This document shows positions 51,757 to 62,825 of a stretch of DNA of 64,000 nucleotides, piece after piece; within the stretch, counting starts at the first letter, position 1, and every line of letters begins with the position of its first letter. Made by a program: the position numbers and the translations under genes. This DNA is from Ectobacillus funiculus (GTDB taxonomy: Bacteria > Bacillota > Bacilli > Bacillales > Bacillaceae_G). The stretch lies in the NCBI RefSeq assembly GCF_004138295.1, contig NZ_SCFM01000024.1, positions 41,669-105,668 of the forward strand, read 5' to 3'. The notes under the pieces were generated by a model. That model did not search any database, was not told the DNA's origin, and saw nothing but the letters and a program-made list of their open reading frames with translations.

Positions 51757-52677
51757 ATGAGTAATCAGGATATTTTATGGGGAATCGCTCCAATCGGTTG
51801 GCGTAATGATGATATACCAGAGATTGGTGCAGAGAATACATTATCTCACCTGCTGGGCGACATTGTAGTAGCGGGTTTCCAGGGAACCGAAGTAGGCGGC
51901 TTTTTCCCAGAAGCAAAAGTGTTAAATAAAGAACTCAAACTTCGTAACTTAAAAATAGCAGGTCAATGGTTCAGCGCTTTTATCATTCGAGATGGAATTG
52001 AAGAGGTATCCACAGCGTTCCATAAGTATTGTCAATACTTGCAAGATGTCAATGCTGCAGTGGCGGTTGTATCTGAGCAAACATACAGTGTGCAGGGGAC
52101 TGATAAAAATGTTTTTTCTGAAAAACCTTGCTTCACGGATGCTGAATGGAAAACTTTATGCGAAGGTTTAAATGAACTAGGAAAGATTGCAGAACAATAC
52201 GGTTTAAAATTAGTGTTCCACCATCATATGGGAACAGGTGTCCAAACATTGGCAGAAATTGACCGCCTTATGGAAAACACGGATTCGAACCATGTGCATC
52301 TGTTATATGATACAGGTCATATCTACGTTTCCGACGGTGACTATATGACTCTATTAAACAAGCATATGGATCGCATTAAACATGTTCACTTTAAAGATAC
52401 GAGAAGAAACGTGATGGAAGATTGCAAGAAGCAAGGCAAATCGTTCATGCAGTCCTTCTTAAGCGGCATGTTTACAGTACCGGGCGATGGCTGCATTGAT
52501 TTTACAGAGCCGTATAAGAAATTGCTTGAGTGCGATTACAAAGGATGGATTGTAATTGAAGCTGAGCAGGATCCATCTGTCGCTCATCCATTGGAGTATG
52601 CATTGCTAACTCGGAAATATATAGATGAAAACCTGCTTATCCTTTCCAAAAGCGATAAGGCAGTAACTATTAAATAA
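51757..52677 (+). CDS. iolE: Inosose dehydratase IolE
   Basis: 306 residues. It dehydrates 2-keto-myo-inositol in inositol catabolism. [40 protein letters not shown] and [20 protein letters not shown] are diagnostic, and the xylose-isomerase-like TIM barrel has the metal His and Glu at HHHMGTG and IEAEQDP. ATG 51757 follows AGGAGATG. No other iol gene is in the window, so it may supply an odd step or work with genes elsewhere. A hairpin terminator follows. Confidence 0.93.
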   Translation: MSNQDILWGIAPIGWRNDDIPEIGAENTLSHLLGDIVVAGFQGTEVGGFFPEAKVLNKELKLRNLKIAGQWFSAFIIRDGIEEVSTAFHKYCQYLQDVNAAVAVVSEQTYSVQGTDKNVFSEKPCFTDAEWKTLCEGLNELGKIAEQYGLKLVFHHHMGTGVQTLAEIDRLMENTDSNHVHLLYDTGHIYVSDGDYMTLLNKHMDRIKHVHFKDTRRNVMEDCKKQGKSFMQSFLSGMFTVPGDGCIDFTEPYKKLLECDYKGWIVIEAEQDPSVAHPLEYALLTRKYIDENLLILSKSDKAVTIK

Positions 52678-52716
52678 AATCAGTGTAAAGGTAATCATAA
52701 CACATGTGTACAAAAC

Positions 52717-52752
52717 AAGGCCTCGCTATATGGGGGCGGGGCCTTCGTTACA
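52717..52752 (+). terminator. Terminator after iolE
   Basis: AAGGCCTCGC / GCGGGGCCTT arms. TTACACTGTAAGA just after is the first 13 bases of the dispersed repeat, a possible remnant. Confidence 0.75.
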
Positions 52753-53104
52753 CTGTAAGAGCGTCTATTATGAATGACAGTAGAGTGTTCCCTCCACTAG
52801 AAAAAATGAAAAGGTTTTCGAAAAAAAGCTACGAAAAATACCAAATTTCTGATCATTATACCATAAATGAGATGTAGGAATCGGTATAATATGCTTAAGG
52901 AAGAGAATGAAAGCGTTTGCTAAAGCGGTATCATTTGCAAGACGACATTAGAAGTAAAAGTGAGCTTAACTTGTTCTTCGTTTGTTGTTGAAGTGGTAGA
53001 CTTTGGAATCGAGAATTGATGGATAATAAAAATTTGTATTCGTTTTATGCATTTGTCTAGGAACTTTTAAATTGGGTAGTGTGAAAAATAATAGAAGGGA
53101 AAGA
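52753..53104. other. Intergenic with a cre-like site
   Basis: About 350 bases. TATAAT near 52887 and a cre-like TGAAAGCGTTTGCTA at 52909 follow each other, but no sugar gene is downstream, only the Spo0E-like gene. Confidence 0.4.
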
Positions 53105-53326
53105 ATGATAATGATTTTGAAGAAGGCGCTAGAATTAACTAAGAGTATCGAGGACTATCGTTTGGATATGGACGAATTAGCAAAGAAGAAGGGTTTTTCT
53201 AATCCAGATGTAATAACAATCAGCCAGAAATTAGATCAGAAAGTGTTAGCAGTTCAAAAAATTCTATATACAATTTACACTCCGCAAACAGGTACACTTG
53301 ATTATCAGAGTCACAAACATGGTTGA
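53105..53326 (+). CDS. Spo0E-like aspartyl-phosphate phosphatase (73 aa)
   Basis: Start ATG 53105 after AGAAGGGAAAG. It reads MIMILKKALELTKSIEDYRL then DMDELAKKKGFSNPDVITIS and SQKLDQKV, the SxxxD signature of Spo0E-type phosphatases that dephosphorylate Spo0A-P. Size and predicted helix pair fit. Stand-alone gene. Confidence 0.8.
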   Translation: MIMILKKALELTKSIEDYRLDMDELAKKKGFSNPDVITISQKLDQKVLAVQKILYTIYTPQTGTLDYQSHKHG

Positions 53327-53819
53327 GACTTGTGAGTTGTGAGTATTGCTTCTGATAATTTGATTGGAATTAGCAGTATTCATTTTTAACAAAGATTCCA
53401 GATTTATGAAGCTTCACTAAATAGCAGTAGACTATGATGTGATGAGATGAAGTGAAAAAGTGTGTTTTGTGAAATTCTACAATTGCATAAAATGCTCAAT
53501 GTATGATGTTTAGAGTATTTATATTTACTACAGGTGATGGTATATGCAATGGTAGTTGCGCTCGGGGTGTCACCCGTAACGAATTATATACTTTGAAGTT
53601 GCATTTACTCATGTATGCTCTATTTTGGTGGAACCAAGACTGAATGAAGGTTTTACAGTATCTTTTTTGCTATAGAGATAAAAAGCTTATACTGAAGTAT
53701 AAAAATTAAAAAAGAATCTTAATTAGGTCTATGCGAACCCTACAATACTAGTGAAATAATCAGAAAAGCGTTATGGAAAAAGTTTGCTTAGTAAAGGAGC
53801 TATATGAGGTGAGGTGTGA
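53327..53819. other. Intergenic, no gene seen
   Basis: About 490 bases, AT-rich, with no ORF, repeat or hairpin I would defend. Confidence 0.4.
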
Positions 53820-54150
53820 TTGAAAACAACTATAATCATTGGCCAGTCGGGAGGGCCGACACGAGTCATTAATATGACATCAAGAGGGGTGGGAGAGGAA
53901 GCGTACCAGACAGAGAGTATCGATCAAATATATGGAATGAGACATGGTCTTGAAGGGATTCTTGGAAAAGGAATGATGTCCTTATATAAAAAATGGAAGC
54001 GATTACAAATTGATCTGAACATCCGGGAGCAATCCTTGGTGGATCAAGGTACTCACCGGATGAGACAGAATACAGAAGAGCCAGTGAGAGAATTGCTGGT
54101 TCTTTTGCAGTTTGCCCGACATGGGTGCAATCTCTGGGATGAAGGTAGCA
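53820..54150 (+). pseudogene. Internally deleted duplicate of the phosphofructokinase locus
   Basis: The first about 250 bases copy the start of the gene at 48528 (IIIGQSGGPTRVINMTSRGV, YGMRHGLEGILGKGM) with roughly a tenth of bases changed and a frameshift after KKW. The sequence then jumps to the terminator region found at 50049-50145 (GAGCCAGTGAGAGAATTGCT). About 1.3 kb in between is missing. The frame runs on to 54236 but cannot make a working kinase. Confidence 0.85.
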
Positions 54151-54249
54151 TAAATCTAATGACTCTAAGTAATCTTTTGAATTTCAATTACCGTAATTAT
54201 TTTACAAAATTAAAATATTACAAAACACAACACTAGAGTTTTTGAATTG

Positions 54250-54480
54250 TATTCCGGTTGATGAACTACCGTACTTAAAACTTGTGGTACTCTTAGGTGA
54301 AAATGTAAAAGAAGAAGGTCTTTATACAGACTTTAAGAAGCGAATGGAAACCGCTAGTGATCAGCTGACTGTTGAATGAGTTGACTGAGAAGATGTGCAA
54401 GAAAGAAAATACCAGGGGATAGTCCAGAAGTATCAACAAAAACATGCTGGGATTAACTATGCAGTGACGGAGTCGGTTTG
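54250..54480 (+). pseudogene. Possible decayed ORF of unknown family
   Basis: Read through two stops it gives FLNCIPVDELPYLKLVVLLG, ENVKEEGLYTDFKKRMETAS and KYQQKHAGINYAVTESV. Composition looks coding, but I do not recognise it. Confidence 0.35.
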
Positions 54481-54520
54481 AACCAGTTTTTTGATGTGAA
54501 AAATAGTAGCAGGAAATCAA

Positions 54521-54556
54521 AAAAGAACCTGGACAGCTTTACCAGGTTCTTTTATA
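54521..54556 (+). terminator. Terminator upstream of rph
   Basis: AAAGAACCTGG / CCAGGTTCTTT arms with T-run. Confidence 0.75.
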
Positions 54557-54706
54557 TTGCACAAAAATAGACACAACGATATAATTAGATTACGACTGAG
54601 TTTTATCGTATAGACATAATTATCTCATCTTACAATTTAATTGTACCACGCCGGTAAGCTCTTGTCAAATGTTTTTTCCCAATTTTATGGTTAGGAGAGA
54701 TGTTGA

Positions 54707-57307
<2,601 letters not shown>

Positions 57308-57344
57308 CAGCTGAATATTTTGTACCCACCGGAGCCTATACGGA

Positions 57345-57385
57345 AGGGCTTGAGGGGAGAATCGCCCCTCACGGTTTTGGTTTTT
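57345..57385 (+). terminator. Terminator after rph
   Basis: TGAGGGG / CCCCTCA arms with AGAATCG loop, then a T-rich stretch. Confidence 0.65.
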
Positions 57386-57442
57386 GCTATAATAACCACT
57401 ATGTAGCTTTAATTTTTAATAAATAGGGGAGCGGAGTGGGAT

Positions 57443-58039
57443 ATGGAAAATAACGTTTTTGAACAGATGGCAAAAAGATATGATACAGAAGAAAGAATCG
57501 AATTAGCCAAAGTTATAGTTAAGGAAGTAAGACCAGAATTACGAAATAGTAAATCAAAATCTTTAATAGATTATGGGAGTGGTACTGGTCTAATTGGTTT
57601 AGAATTATCAGATTTAGTACATTCTATTTTGTTGGTAGATTCATCAGAACAAATGTTGGAGGTTGCGAAAGCTAAAATTTCTCACAAAGGAATTACCAAC
57701 TCAAAAGTCCTTTATTCAGATTTTACTCAAGAAACTCCTGAACTTAAGGCAGACATAGTTTTAATGTCACTAGTCCTTCTTCATATTCCGGATACTAAAA
57801 AAATTTTACAAGAATTGTTCAACATTTTAAATAATGGTGGCAAGCTAATTATTATTGATTTTGACAAAAACGATAAAATAAATCATCCGAAGGTTCATAA
57901 CGGTTTTTCGCATGAAGAACTGAAAAAAAGATTATCCGAAGTTGGATTTAAATCAATTGAAATTAAGACATTCTATCATGGTAATTGTATTTTTATGAAT
58001 CAGGATGCCTCAATGTTTATATCAAGTAGTATAAAGTGA
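57443..58039 (+). CDS. Class I SAM-dependent methyltransferase
   Basis: 198 residues. SAM-binding motif I is LIDYGSGTGLIGLEL, with the acidic LLVDSSEQML after it and a late PDTKKILQELFNILNNGGKL. Substrate unknown. ATG 57443 follows AGGGGAGCGG. Soluble, alone, no partner gene. Confidence 0.85.
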   Translation: MENNVFEQMAKRYDTEERIELAKVIVKEVRPELRNSKSKSLIDYGSGTGLIGLELSDLVHSILLVDSSEQMLEVAKAKISHKGITNSKVLYSDFTQETPELKADIVLMSLVLLHIPDTKKILQELFNILNNGGKLIIIDFDKNDKINHPKVHNGFSHEELKKRLSEVGFKSIEIKTFYHGNCIFMNQDASMFISSSIK

Positions 58040-58075
58040 TTTCTTATTTTTTATTTCTTCGTTCACATAATCTCT

Positions 58076-58172
58076 AAAAAAGAACCATTCATATCAAGGG
58101 TTTTGGCCTTTGACATTGTGAAATGTCATTGGTCTAGTTTATTCCCTGTTGATGTGACTGGTTCTTTTGACA
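58076..58172 (+). terminator. Long hairpin after the methyltransferase gene
   Basis: AAAGAACCA / TGGTTCTTT arms with a second paired stretch inside (CATATCAAGGG / CCCTGTTGATGTG), then T4. It is larger than most terminators. Confidence 0.6.
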
Positions 58173-58571
58173 TTTTTGGTTAGTTAACTTTCTGTTCTTG
58201 ATCGTTTCTTGGTGTTATTTTTATTTTTGGAATTAAGGTTTAGAAACGAGATTTCGCAGAGCGAAAATCGAATTTCTTCTTTTCTTGATATGTTATGTAG
58301 TATATAACCTTTTATATGGGATTCTGACGCATGCCTATCAAGCTAATTTCCATATTCCCCTAAAACGAAAAAATGAATTGAATTCCTACAAACAGCTGTG
58401 GCGAGATAAAGTTTTTGGTTTTGGGGGATTTCAAAATATTAGGTTTGATGAGTATACATCAGGGGAGATTCATGAATAAACTGAAGGTCGTTTAAATCGA
58501 ACTGTACATGAATTATATTTCCGTAAACAGGGGATAATGATACAAATTTACTTTATATAGGCGATGGTAAG
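58173..58571. other. Region upstream of the ger operon
   Basis: Another hairpin (GATTTCGC / GCGAAAATC) lies near 58248. A 64-codon frame at 58285 (ending HEEYTSGEIHE-like) has only a TTG start and no ribosome site; possibly a relic. No sigma-G-type promoter that I can name. Confidence 0.4.
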
Positions 58572-60110
58572 ATGAAGATTTTTCGCAATAGACGACCAAG
58601 AAGTAATTTGTATGAGCCTCAAAAACAAGTAAAGGACATTCAAAATAAAAAGATAAGCATAACCTTATCAGAGAATCTTGTAGATTTGTATACCCTTTTC
58701 ACCCATACTCCTGATTTAATTGTACGACACTTGGATATTCAGAAGAGTGGTGAGAAAGCGATTCTGATTTACCTTGCAGGTCTAACTAATTCAGACGCCA
58801 TCCATGACCATATCCTTCGCCCGTTAATATATGGAGATGAAGATAAGGAGAATCCCAATTTACCGATATCGATTGGTCACATAGAATCATCGAATGATTG
58901 GAAAGCGCTTGAGAACAGTATCCTGCAAGGAAAAAGTGTATTGTTAGTCGAGGGACGAGACAATGCAATGATCTTTGACACCCAGGGATGGCCACAAAGA
59001 GCGATTGAAGATCCACAGCTCGAAGCCTCTTTAAAGGGTGCGCATCAAGGGTTTGGAGAAACAGGCAGTAAAAATATCGCGTTAATCCGCCGCTATATTC
59101 CTAGCCGTGAGCTAAAAATCAAAGAGGCCACAGTTGGACGCCGAGGAAAGTGTAAGGTTTCCATTCTGTACTTAGAAGATGTTGCACATCCAGAGGTATT
59201 GCAGGAGCTGGAGGATCGTATCCGCCAATTAGATGTCGACACGATTCTTAATGCAGGAGAGTTAGAGGAATTTATTGAGGATAATTCTTATTCTCCATTT
59301 CCGCAATTTATCTCAACGGAACGACCGGATGCGGCTGCTTCTCATATTTTGCAAGGAAGATTTGCTGTTATGGTGGATGGGTCACCCGCAGTATTGATTG
59401 CACCGGTAACGCTGATAGCTTTTTTTCAAAATGTGGATGACTATAGCTCACGCCTGCTAACTGCTAATTTTATACGGTTACTGCGGTTGCTTGCTTTTTT
59501 TATGGCTATTTTTTTGCCTGCACTTTATATATCTTTGATTTCATTTAATTATGAGTTAATTCCTGTCAAATTGTTGCTCAACATTGGAAAATACCGGGCT
59601 GAGGTGCCTTTTCCGCCGCTAATTGAAGCGCTTATTATGGAGATTGCTCTTGAAATGCTGCGCGAAGCAGGGGTACGCCTTCCCGCTCCTATCGGGCAGA
59701 CCGTAGGGATTGTAGGGGCTATTGTGATCGGTCAAGCCGCTGTACAAGCTGGGATCGTCAGCAACATGATGATTATAGTTGTCGCCTCTACCGCTATTTC
59801 TTCTTTTATTATACCTAATCATGATATGAGTGCAGCCATCCGGATATTGCGATTTCCAATGATGTTGATAGCGTCTTTGTTTGGGATTGTAGGTATTGTG
59901 GTTGGTTTGATTACTTTGATTGGGCATCTTATTTCTTTGGAATCGCTGGGCACTCCATATAGCAGTCCATTTGCTCCAGCCCATTTTTCCGACTGGAAGG
60001 ATGGTGTTTTTCGTGTTCCACTCTGGAAAATGAAGCAGCGTCCTATGAGCACAAGAGCGATTCAAGCAAAGAGGCAAGGCTCCAATCACCCTCAGGGGGA
60101 TGACAAGTGA
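58572..60110 (+). CDS. Spore germinant receptor subunit A (GerA family)
   Basis: 512 residues. An N-terminal hydrophilic half begins IFRNRRPRSNLYEPQKQ and contains the conserved LVEGRDNAMIFDTQGWPQRA. Four to five membrane helices occupy residues about 300-450 (FFQNVDDYSSR, PAPIGQTVGIVGAIVIGQAA). It sits in the inner spore membrane and senses nutrients with the B and C subunits. ATG 58572 after GATGGTAAG is weak. The next gene overlaps by four bases. Confidence 0.93.
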   Translation: MKIFRNRRPRSNLYEPQKQVKDIQNKKISITLSENLVDLYTLFTHTPDLIVRHLDIQKSGEKAILIYLAGLTNSDAIHDHILRPLIYGDEDKENPNLPISIGHIESSNDWKALENSILQGKSVLLVEGRDNAMIFDTQGWPQRAIEDPQLEASLKGAHQGFGETGSKNIALIRRYIPSRELKIKEATVGRRGKCKVSILYLEDVAHPEVLQELEDRIRQLDVDTILNAGELEEFIEDNSYSPFPQFISTERPDAAASHILQGRFAVMVDGSPAVLIAPVTLIAFFQNVDDYSSRLLTANFIRLLRLLAFFMAIFLPALYISLISFNYELIPVKLLLNIGKYRAEVPFPPLIEALIMEIALEMLREAGVRLPAPIGQTVGIVGAIVIGQAAVQAGIVSNMMIIVVASTAISSFIIPNHDMSAAIRILRFPMMLIASLFGIVGIVVGLITLIGHLISLESLGTPYSSPFAPAHFSDWKDGVFRVPLWKMKQRPMSTRAIQAKRQGSNHPQGDDK

Positions 60111-61207
60111 AAAAGTATGCTTACAATGAAATTACCCTAATGCAATATATTTTTTTAATACATGGCGCGCAAGTGGGAATCGGTGTACTGCAGCTCCCGC
60201 GAATCTTGGCAGAAAAGGCAGGTACGGATGGTTGGATTCCTGTTATCTTTGGTTGGCTGTTATCTGTTATCTCAAGCCTAATCATTGTTCAAGTAATGAA
60301 GAAATATCCAGAGGGAACTCTATTTGATTTGTTAACAAATTATTTTGGAACATGGGCAGGAAAAGCCATTGCTCTTTGTATGGCTCTGTATTTCGCTCTG
60401 AAGGCATTTTCTGTTATTCAACGGTCAATTCTCTTTATTCAAGTATGGATTGTACCAGGAGTAGCTGGTTATGTGCTCATGGTTTTATTCGCTATCCCTA
60501 TTTATACGATTGCTCGTAATGGGATTCGCATCATCGGCCGGTATGCAGAGCTCGTTTTTTTTCTTATATTATGGATGCCTCTCTTTTACTGGTTTGCTTT
60601 GCGGGAAAGCCATCACTGGATTTACCTTCTCCCTTTGTTCAAAGATATGGAGAAAGCACTATTGGCTACTCAATCTACTACATACTCTTTTTTGGGCTTT
60701 GAAATTGTGTTTTTGCTATACCCATTTTTACAAAAGAAGCAAAAAGCTTCCATCGGTGTTATCATCGCCAGTTCATTATCAATGCTCGTATATTTATTTG
60801 TAACTCTTGCTAGTTTTATCTTTTTTAGTCCAGACGAAATTACTCTATTTAACGAACCGACATTGAGCATATTAAAAGTAGTGGAATTTCGATTTATAGA
60901 GCGAATGGAGATTATTTTTCTTGCGTTTTATTTGTTAGTGCTTTCTAGGGCCTGGATGATTCATATGTATAGTGCTGTTTTCTGTACAAGTTGGCTGTTC
61001 GGGAAACAGGATCACAGCAAACATTTGCTCTTATTATTACTGGTGATGGTGATGATCATGTATTTTGTCACTCCTACTTTTAATCTAAATGACCAATCGC
61101 AAGGACTGGTAGCGAAAATTGCATTTCCCTTCATATATACCGTTCCTTTATTTTTATGGATTTATTTAAGTATCCATGAACGTATTCGCGGAAGGGTTAC
61201 CAAATGA
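60107..61207 (+). CDS. Spore germinant receptor subunit B (GerAB permease-like)
   Basis: 366 residues, ten predicted helices, amino-acid-permease-like fold. It begins KKYAYNEITLMQYIFLIHGA, then QVGIGVLQLPRILAEKAGTD, typical of GerAB. It binds the germinant in the membrane. GTG 60107 overlaps the A-subunit stop (GTGA), and its own end overlaps the C subunit (ATGA), so the three are one coupled operon. Confidence 0.94.
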   Translation: MKKYAYNEITLMQYIFLIHGAQVGIGVLQLPRILAEKAGTDGWIPVIFGWLLSVISSLIIVQVMKKYPEGTLFDLLTNYFGTWAGKAIALCMALYFALKAFSVIQRSILFIQVWIVPGVAGYVLMVLFAIPIYTIARNGIRIIGRYAELVFFLILWMPLFYWFALRESHHWIYLLPLFKDMEKALLATQSTTYSFLGFEIVFLLYPFLQKKQKASIGVIIASSLSMLVYLFVTLASFIFFSPDEITLFNEPTLSILKVVEFRFIERMEIIFLAFYLLVLSRAWMIHMYSAVFCTSWLFGKQDHSKHLLLLLLVMVMIMYFVTPTFNLNDQSQGLVAKIAFPFIYTVPLFLWIYLSIHERIRGRVTK

Positions 61208-62319
61208 AGTGGTGGATTGGACTTTTGCTGTTGCTATTTTCTCTAATAGTCCTTCCATCAGGAATTGTACAACAACCATACTTGGAGGATATAGCGTTTA
61301 CCTTAGCATTTGGTGTAGATTTGAATAAAGAAAATGAGTTGGTGTTTTATGAAACTAGTCCTGTATTCGGTAAAGAGGTGAAAGAAAAAGTAGAAAGATT
61401 TGATGTCAAGGCAAAAACGATCCGGCAATCCAGAAACGAATTCGACAAGCGCAGCGCTAGTATGTTCATCGATTCAAAGCTTCAAGTTCTGCTTATCGGG
61501 AAACGATTGCTTCAAAATCCTAATTGGCTTTCCTTATTAGATGTCTTTTATCGTGATTCTAAAGCTACAGTCAATCCTAGAATCATGATCGTAGATGGTC
61601 CTGTCTCAGAGATCATGCACTTTAATCCTAAAGACAAACCCATCACCTCGATATATTTAAGGTCTCTAGTCGATACTTCACATGCAAGAGGGGAATCTGT
61701 AAAAACAACGCTGCAGAATCTGCATCAGCAGATGTTTGATAAAGGCATCACTCCCTCCATCCCCAACATTAAAATGGGGAAAGAGGTTATATTGACTGGC
61801 AGTACACTGTTAAACGAGAAAGGAACGTACAGTACTTCGCTTAATTCTCAGGAAACAACCTTGTTAGAAATACTGCAAGGGGACAAGTCCGATTTCTACC
61901 TTACCCTTCCTGTTGTAAAAGGGGAAGAGGAAAATGCAATCGAAAGAAACATGTTAAGCTTTAATGCTCATAGCGTAAAAGTGAAGATTTATCCTGGATA
62001 TAGTCATGATAAATTCAAATTTGACATTCATGTTAATATGTACATCGAATTAATGGAACGTCTATTTCCATTTGATATGAGAAAGAATACTGACAAACTA
62101 GAACAGCTGGTAGAAGAACAACTGAAAATGGAGCTGGGCAATTTTATAAAGAAAATCCAAAAAAATAAAATTGACCCAATTGGCTTAGGGGTATATGCCA
62201 GAGCCTATCAAAACAGATATTATGAGCAAGTGCAGAATCATTGGGGCAAAGCGCTAGAAGAAGCAACTATCAATATTTCTGTAGATGTAACAACACGATC
62301 CATGGGGTCTATCAAATAA
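61204..62319 (+). CDS. Spore germinant receptor subunit C, lacking a lipobox
   Basis: 371 residues, Ger(x)C family: VDLNKENELVFYETSPV, the middle KAKTIRQSRNEFDKR and the end IDPIGLGVYARAYQNRYYE. GerC proteins are normally lipoproteins with Cys at the end of the signal (GCWDRRE). Here the hydrophobic stretch (GLLLLLFSLIVLPSGIVQQP) has no Cys, and I see none in the whole protein. It may be held by an uncleaved anchor. ATG 61204 overlaps the previous gene. Confidence 0.92.
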   Translation: MKWWIGLLLLLFSLIVLPSGIVQQPYLEDIAFTLAFGVDLNKENELVFYETSPVFGKEVKEKVERFDVKAKTIRQSRNEFDKRSASMFIDSKLQVLLIGKRLLQNPNWLSLLDVFYRDSKATVNPRIMIVDGPVSEIMHFNPKDKPITSIYLRSLVDTSHARGESVKTTLQNLHQQMFDKGITPSIPNIKMGKEVILTGSTLLNEKGTYSTSLNSQETTLLEILQGDKSDFYLTLPVVKGEEENAIERNMLSFNAHSVKVKIYPGYSHDKFKFDIHVNMYIELMERLFPFDMRKNTDKLEQLVEEQLKMELGNFIKKIQKNKIDPIGLGVYARAYQNRYYEQVQNHWGKALEEATINISVDVTTRSMGSIK

Positions 62320-62329
62320 CCAAAGAAAA

Positions 62330-62377
62330 AGGCGTTTACATTCTTTCAAGGAAGAAAAGAATGTAAACGCCTTTTTA
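62330..62377 (+). terminator. Terminator after the ger operon
   Basis: AAAGGCGTTTACATTCTTT / AAGAATGTAAACGCCTTT arms, about 18 bases, then T5. Repeat copy D starts right after. Confidence 0.9.
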
Positions 62378-62378
62378 T

Positions 62379-62513
62379 AACACTGTAAGAAAGAAATTTC
62401 TAGCTGGAAGACCATTCGACGTAGCGAGAAATTTTAGGAATACAGTATAAGTGCAACTATGCTTCTGTCTTTGTTTAAAGGCAGGGCTCGCCAATCAGCG
62501 AGTTTTCTTTATG
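62379..62513 (+). repeat. Dispersed intergenic repeat, copy D
   Basis: Full copy with outer stem ACTGT / ACAGT, inner stem AAATTTCT / AGAAATTT, hairpin CTCGCC-AATC-AGCGAG and TTTTCTTTAT. It lacks three bases (TAT) in the left arm linker. Confidence 0.9.
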
Positions 62514-62825
62514 AAGGTGCATTATTTGTAAGCAATTTTATCCCTCTACAGTTATTTATGAGAATTCAGCTCAATTTTTTATTCTGAAGAACAACGAATT
62601 TCTTAGGTTGATAGATATAGGGAGGGTCCCCTAAAAGAGGGGATAGAAGCTATGTCCAAGGTTGCAAATAAGATAAGAAAATGGTCTTTTCTCATTATGA
62701 AATATGTAAACGCTTAAATTTTTTAAAAATAATTTTGTGTGTTTTTGTCTCTTTTTGTAGATAGCCTTATAAGATGAGTTCAGATTCATTGATTCAAAGT
62801 GAAAGTGTTGATAAGGGGGATGTAC
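62514..62825 (+). promoter_or_regulatory. Upstream region of the glutamate symporter
   Basis: About 310 bases. A cre-like TGTAAACGCTTAAA at 62704 and an AT-rich stretch after it are the only signals. TAAGGGGGATGTAC at the end is the ribosome site. Confidence 0.45.

Noticed and set aside
54560..54700. Rifamycin-associated element upstream of rph
   Set aside because: The expected 19-bp palindrome (GGGGCTTGCGGCAAGCCCC) is not present.
58285..58479. 64-codon frame before the ger operon
   Set aside because: TTG start without a ribosome site; composition looks faintly coding, so a relic is possible but unproven.
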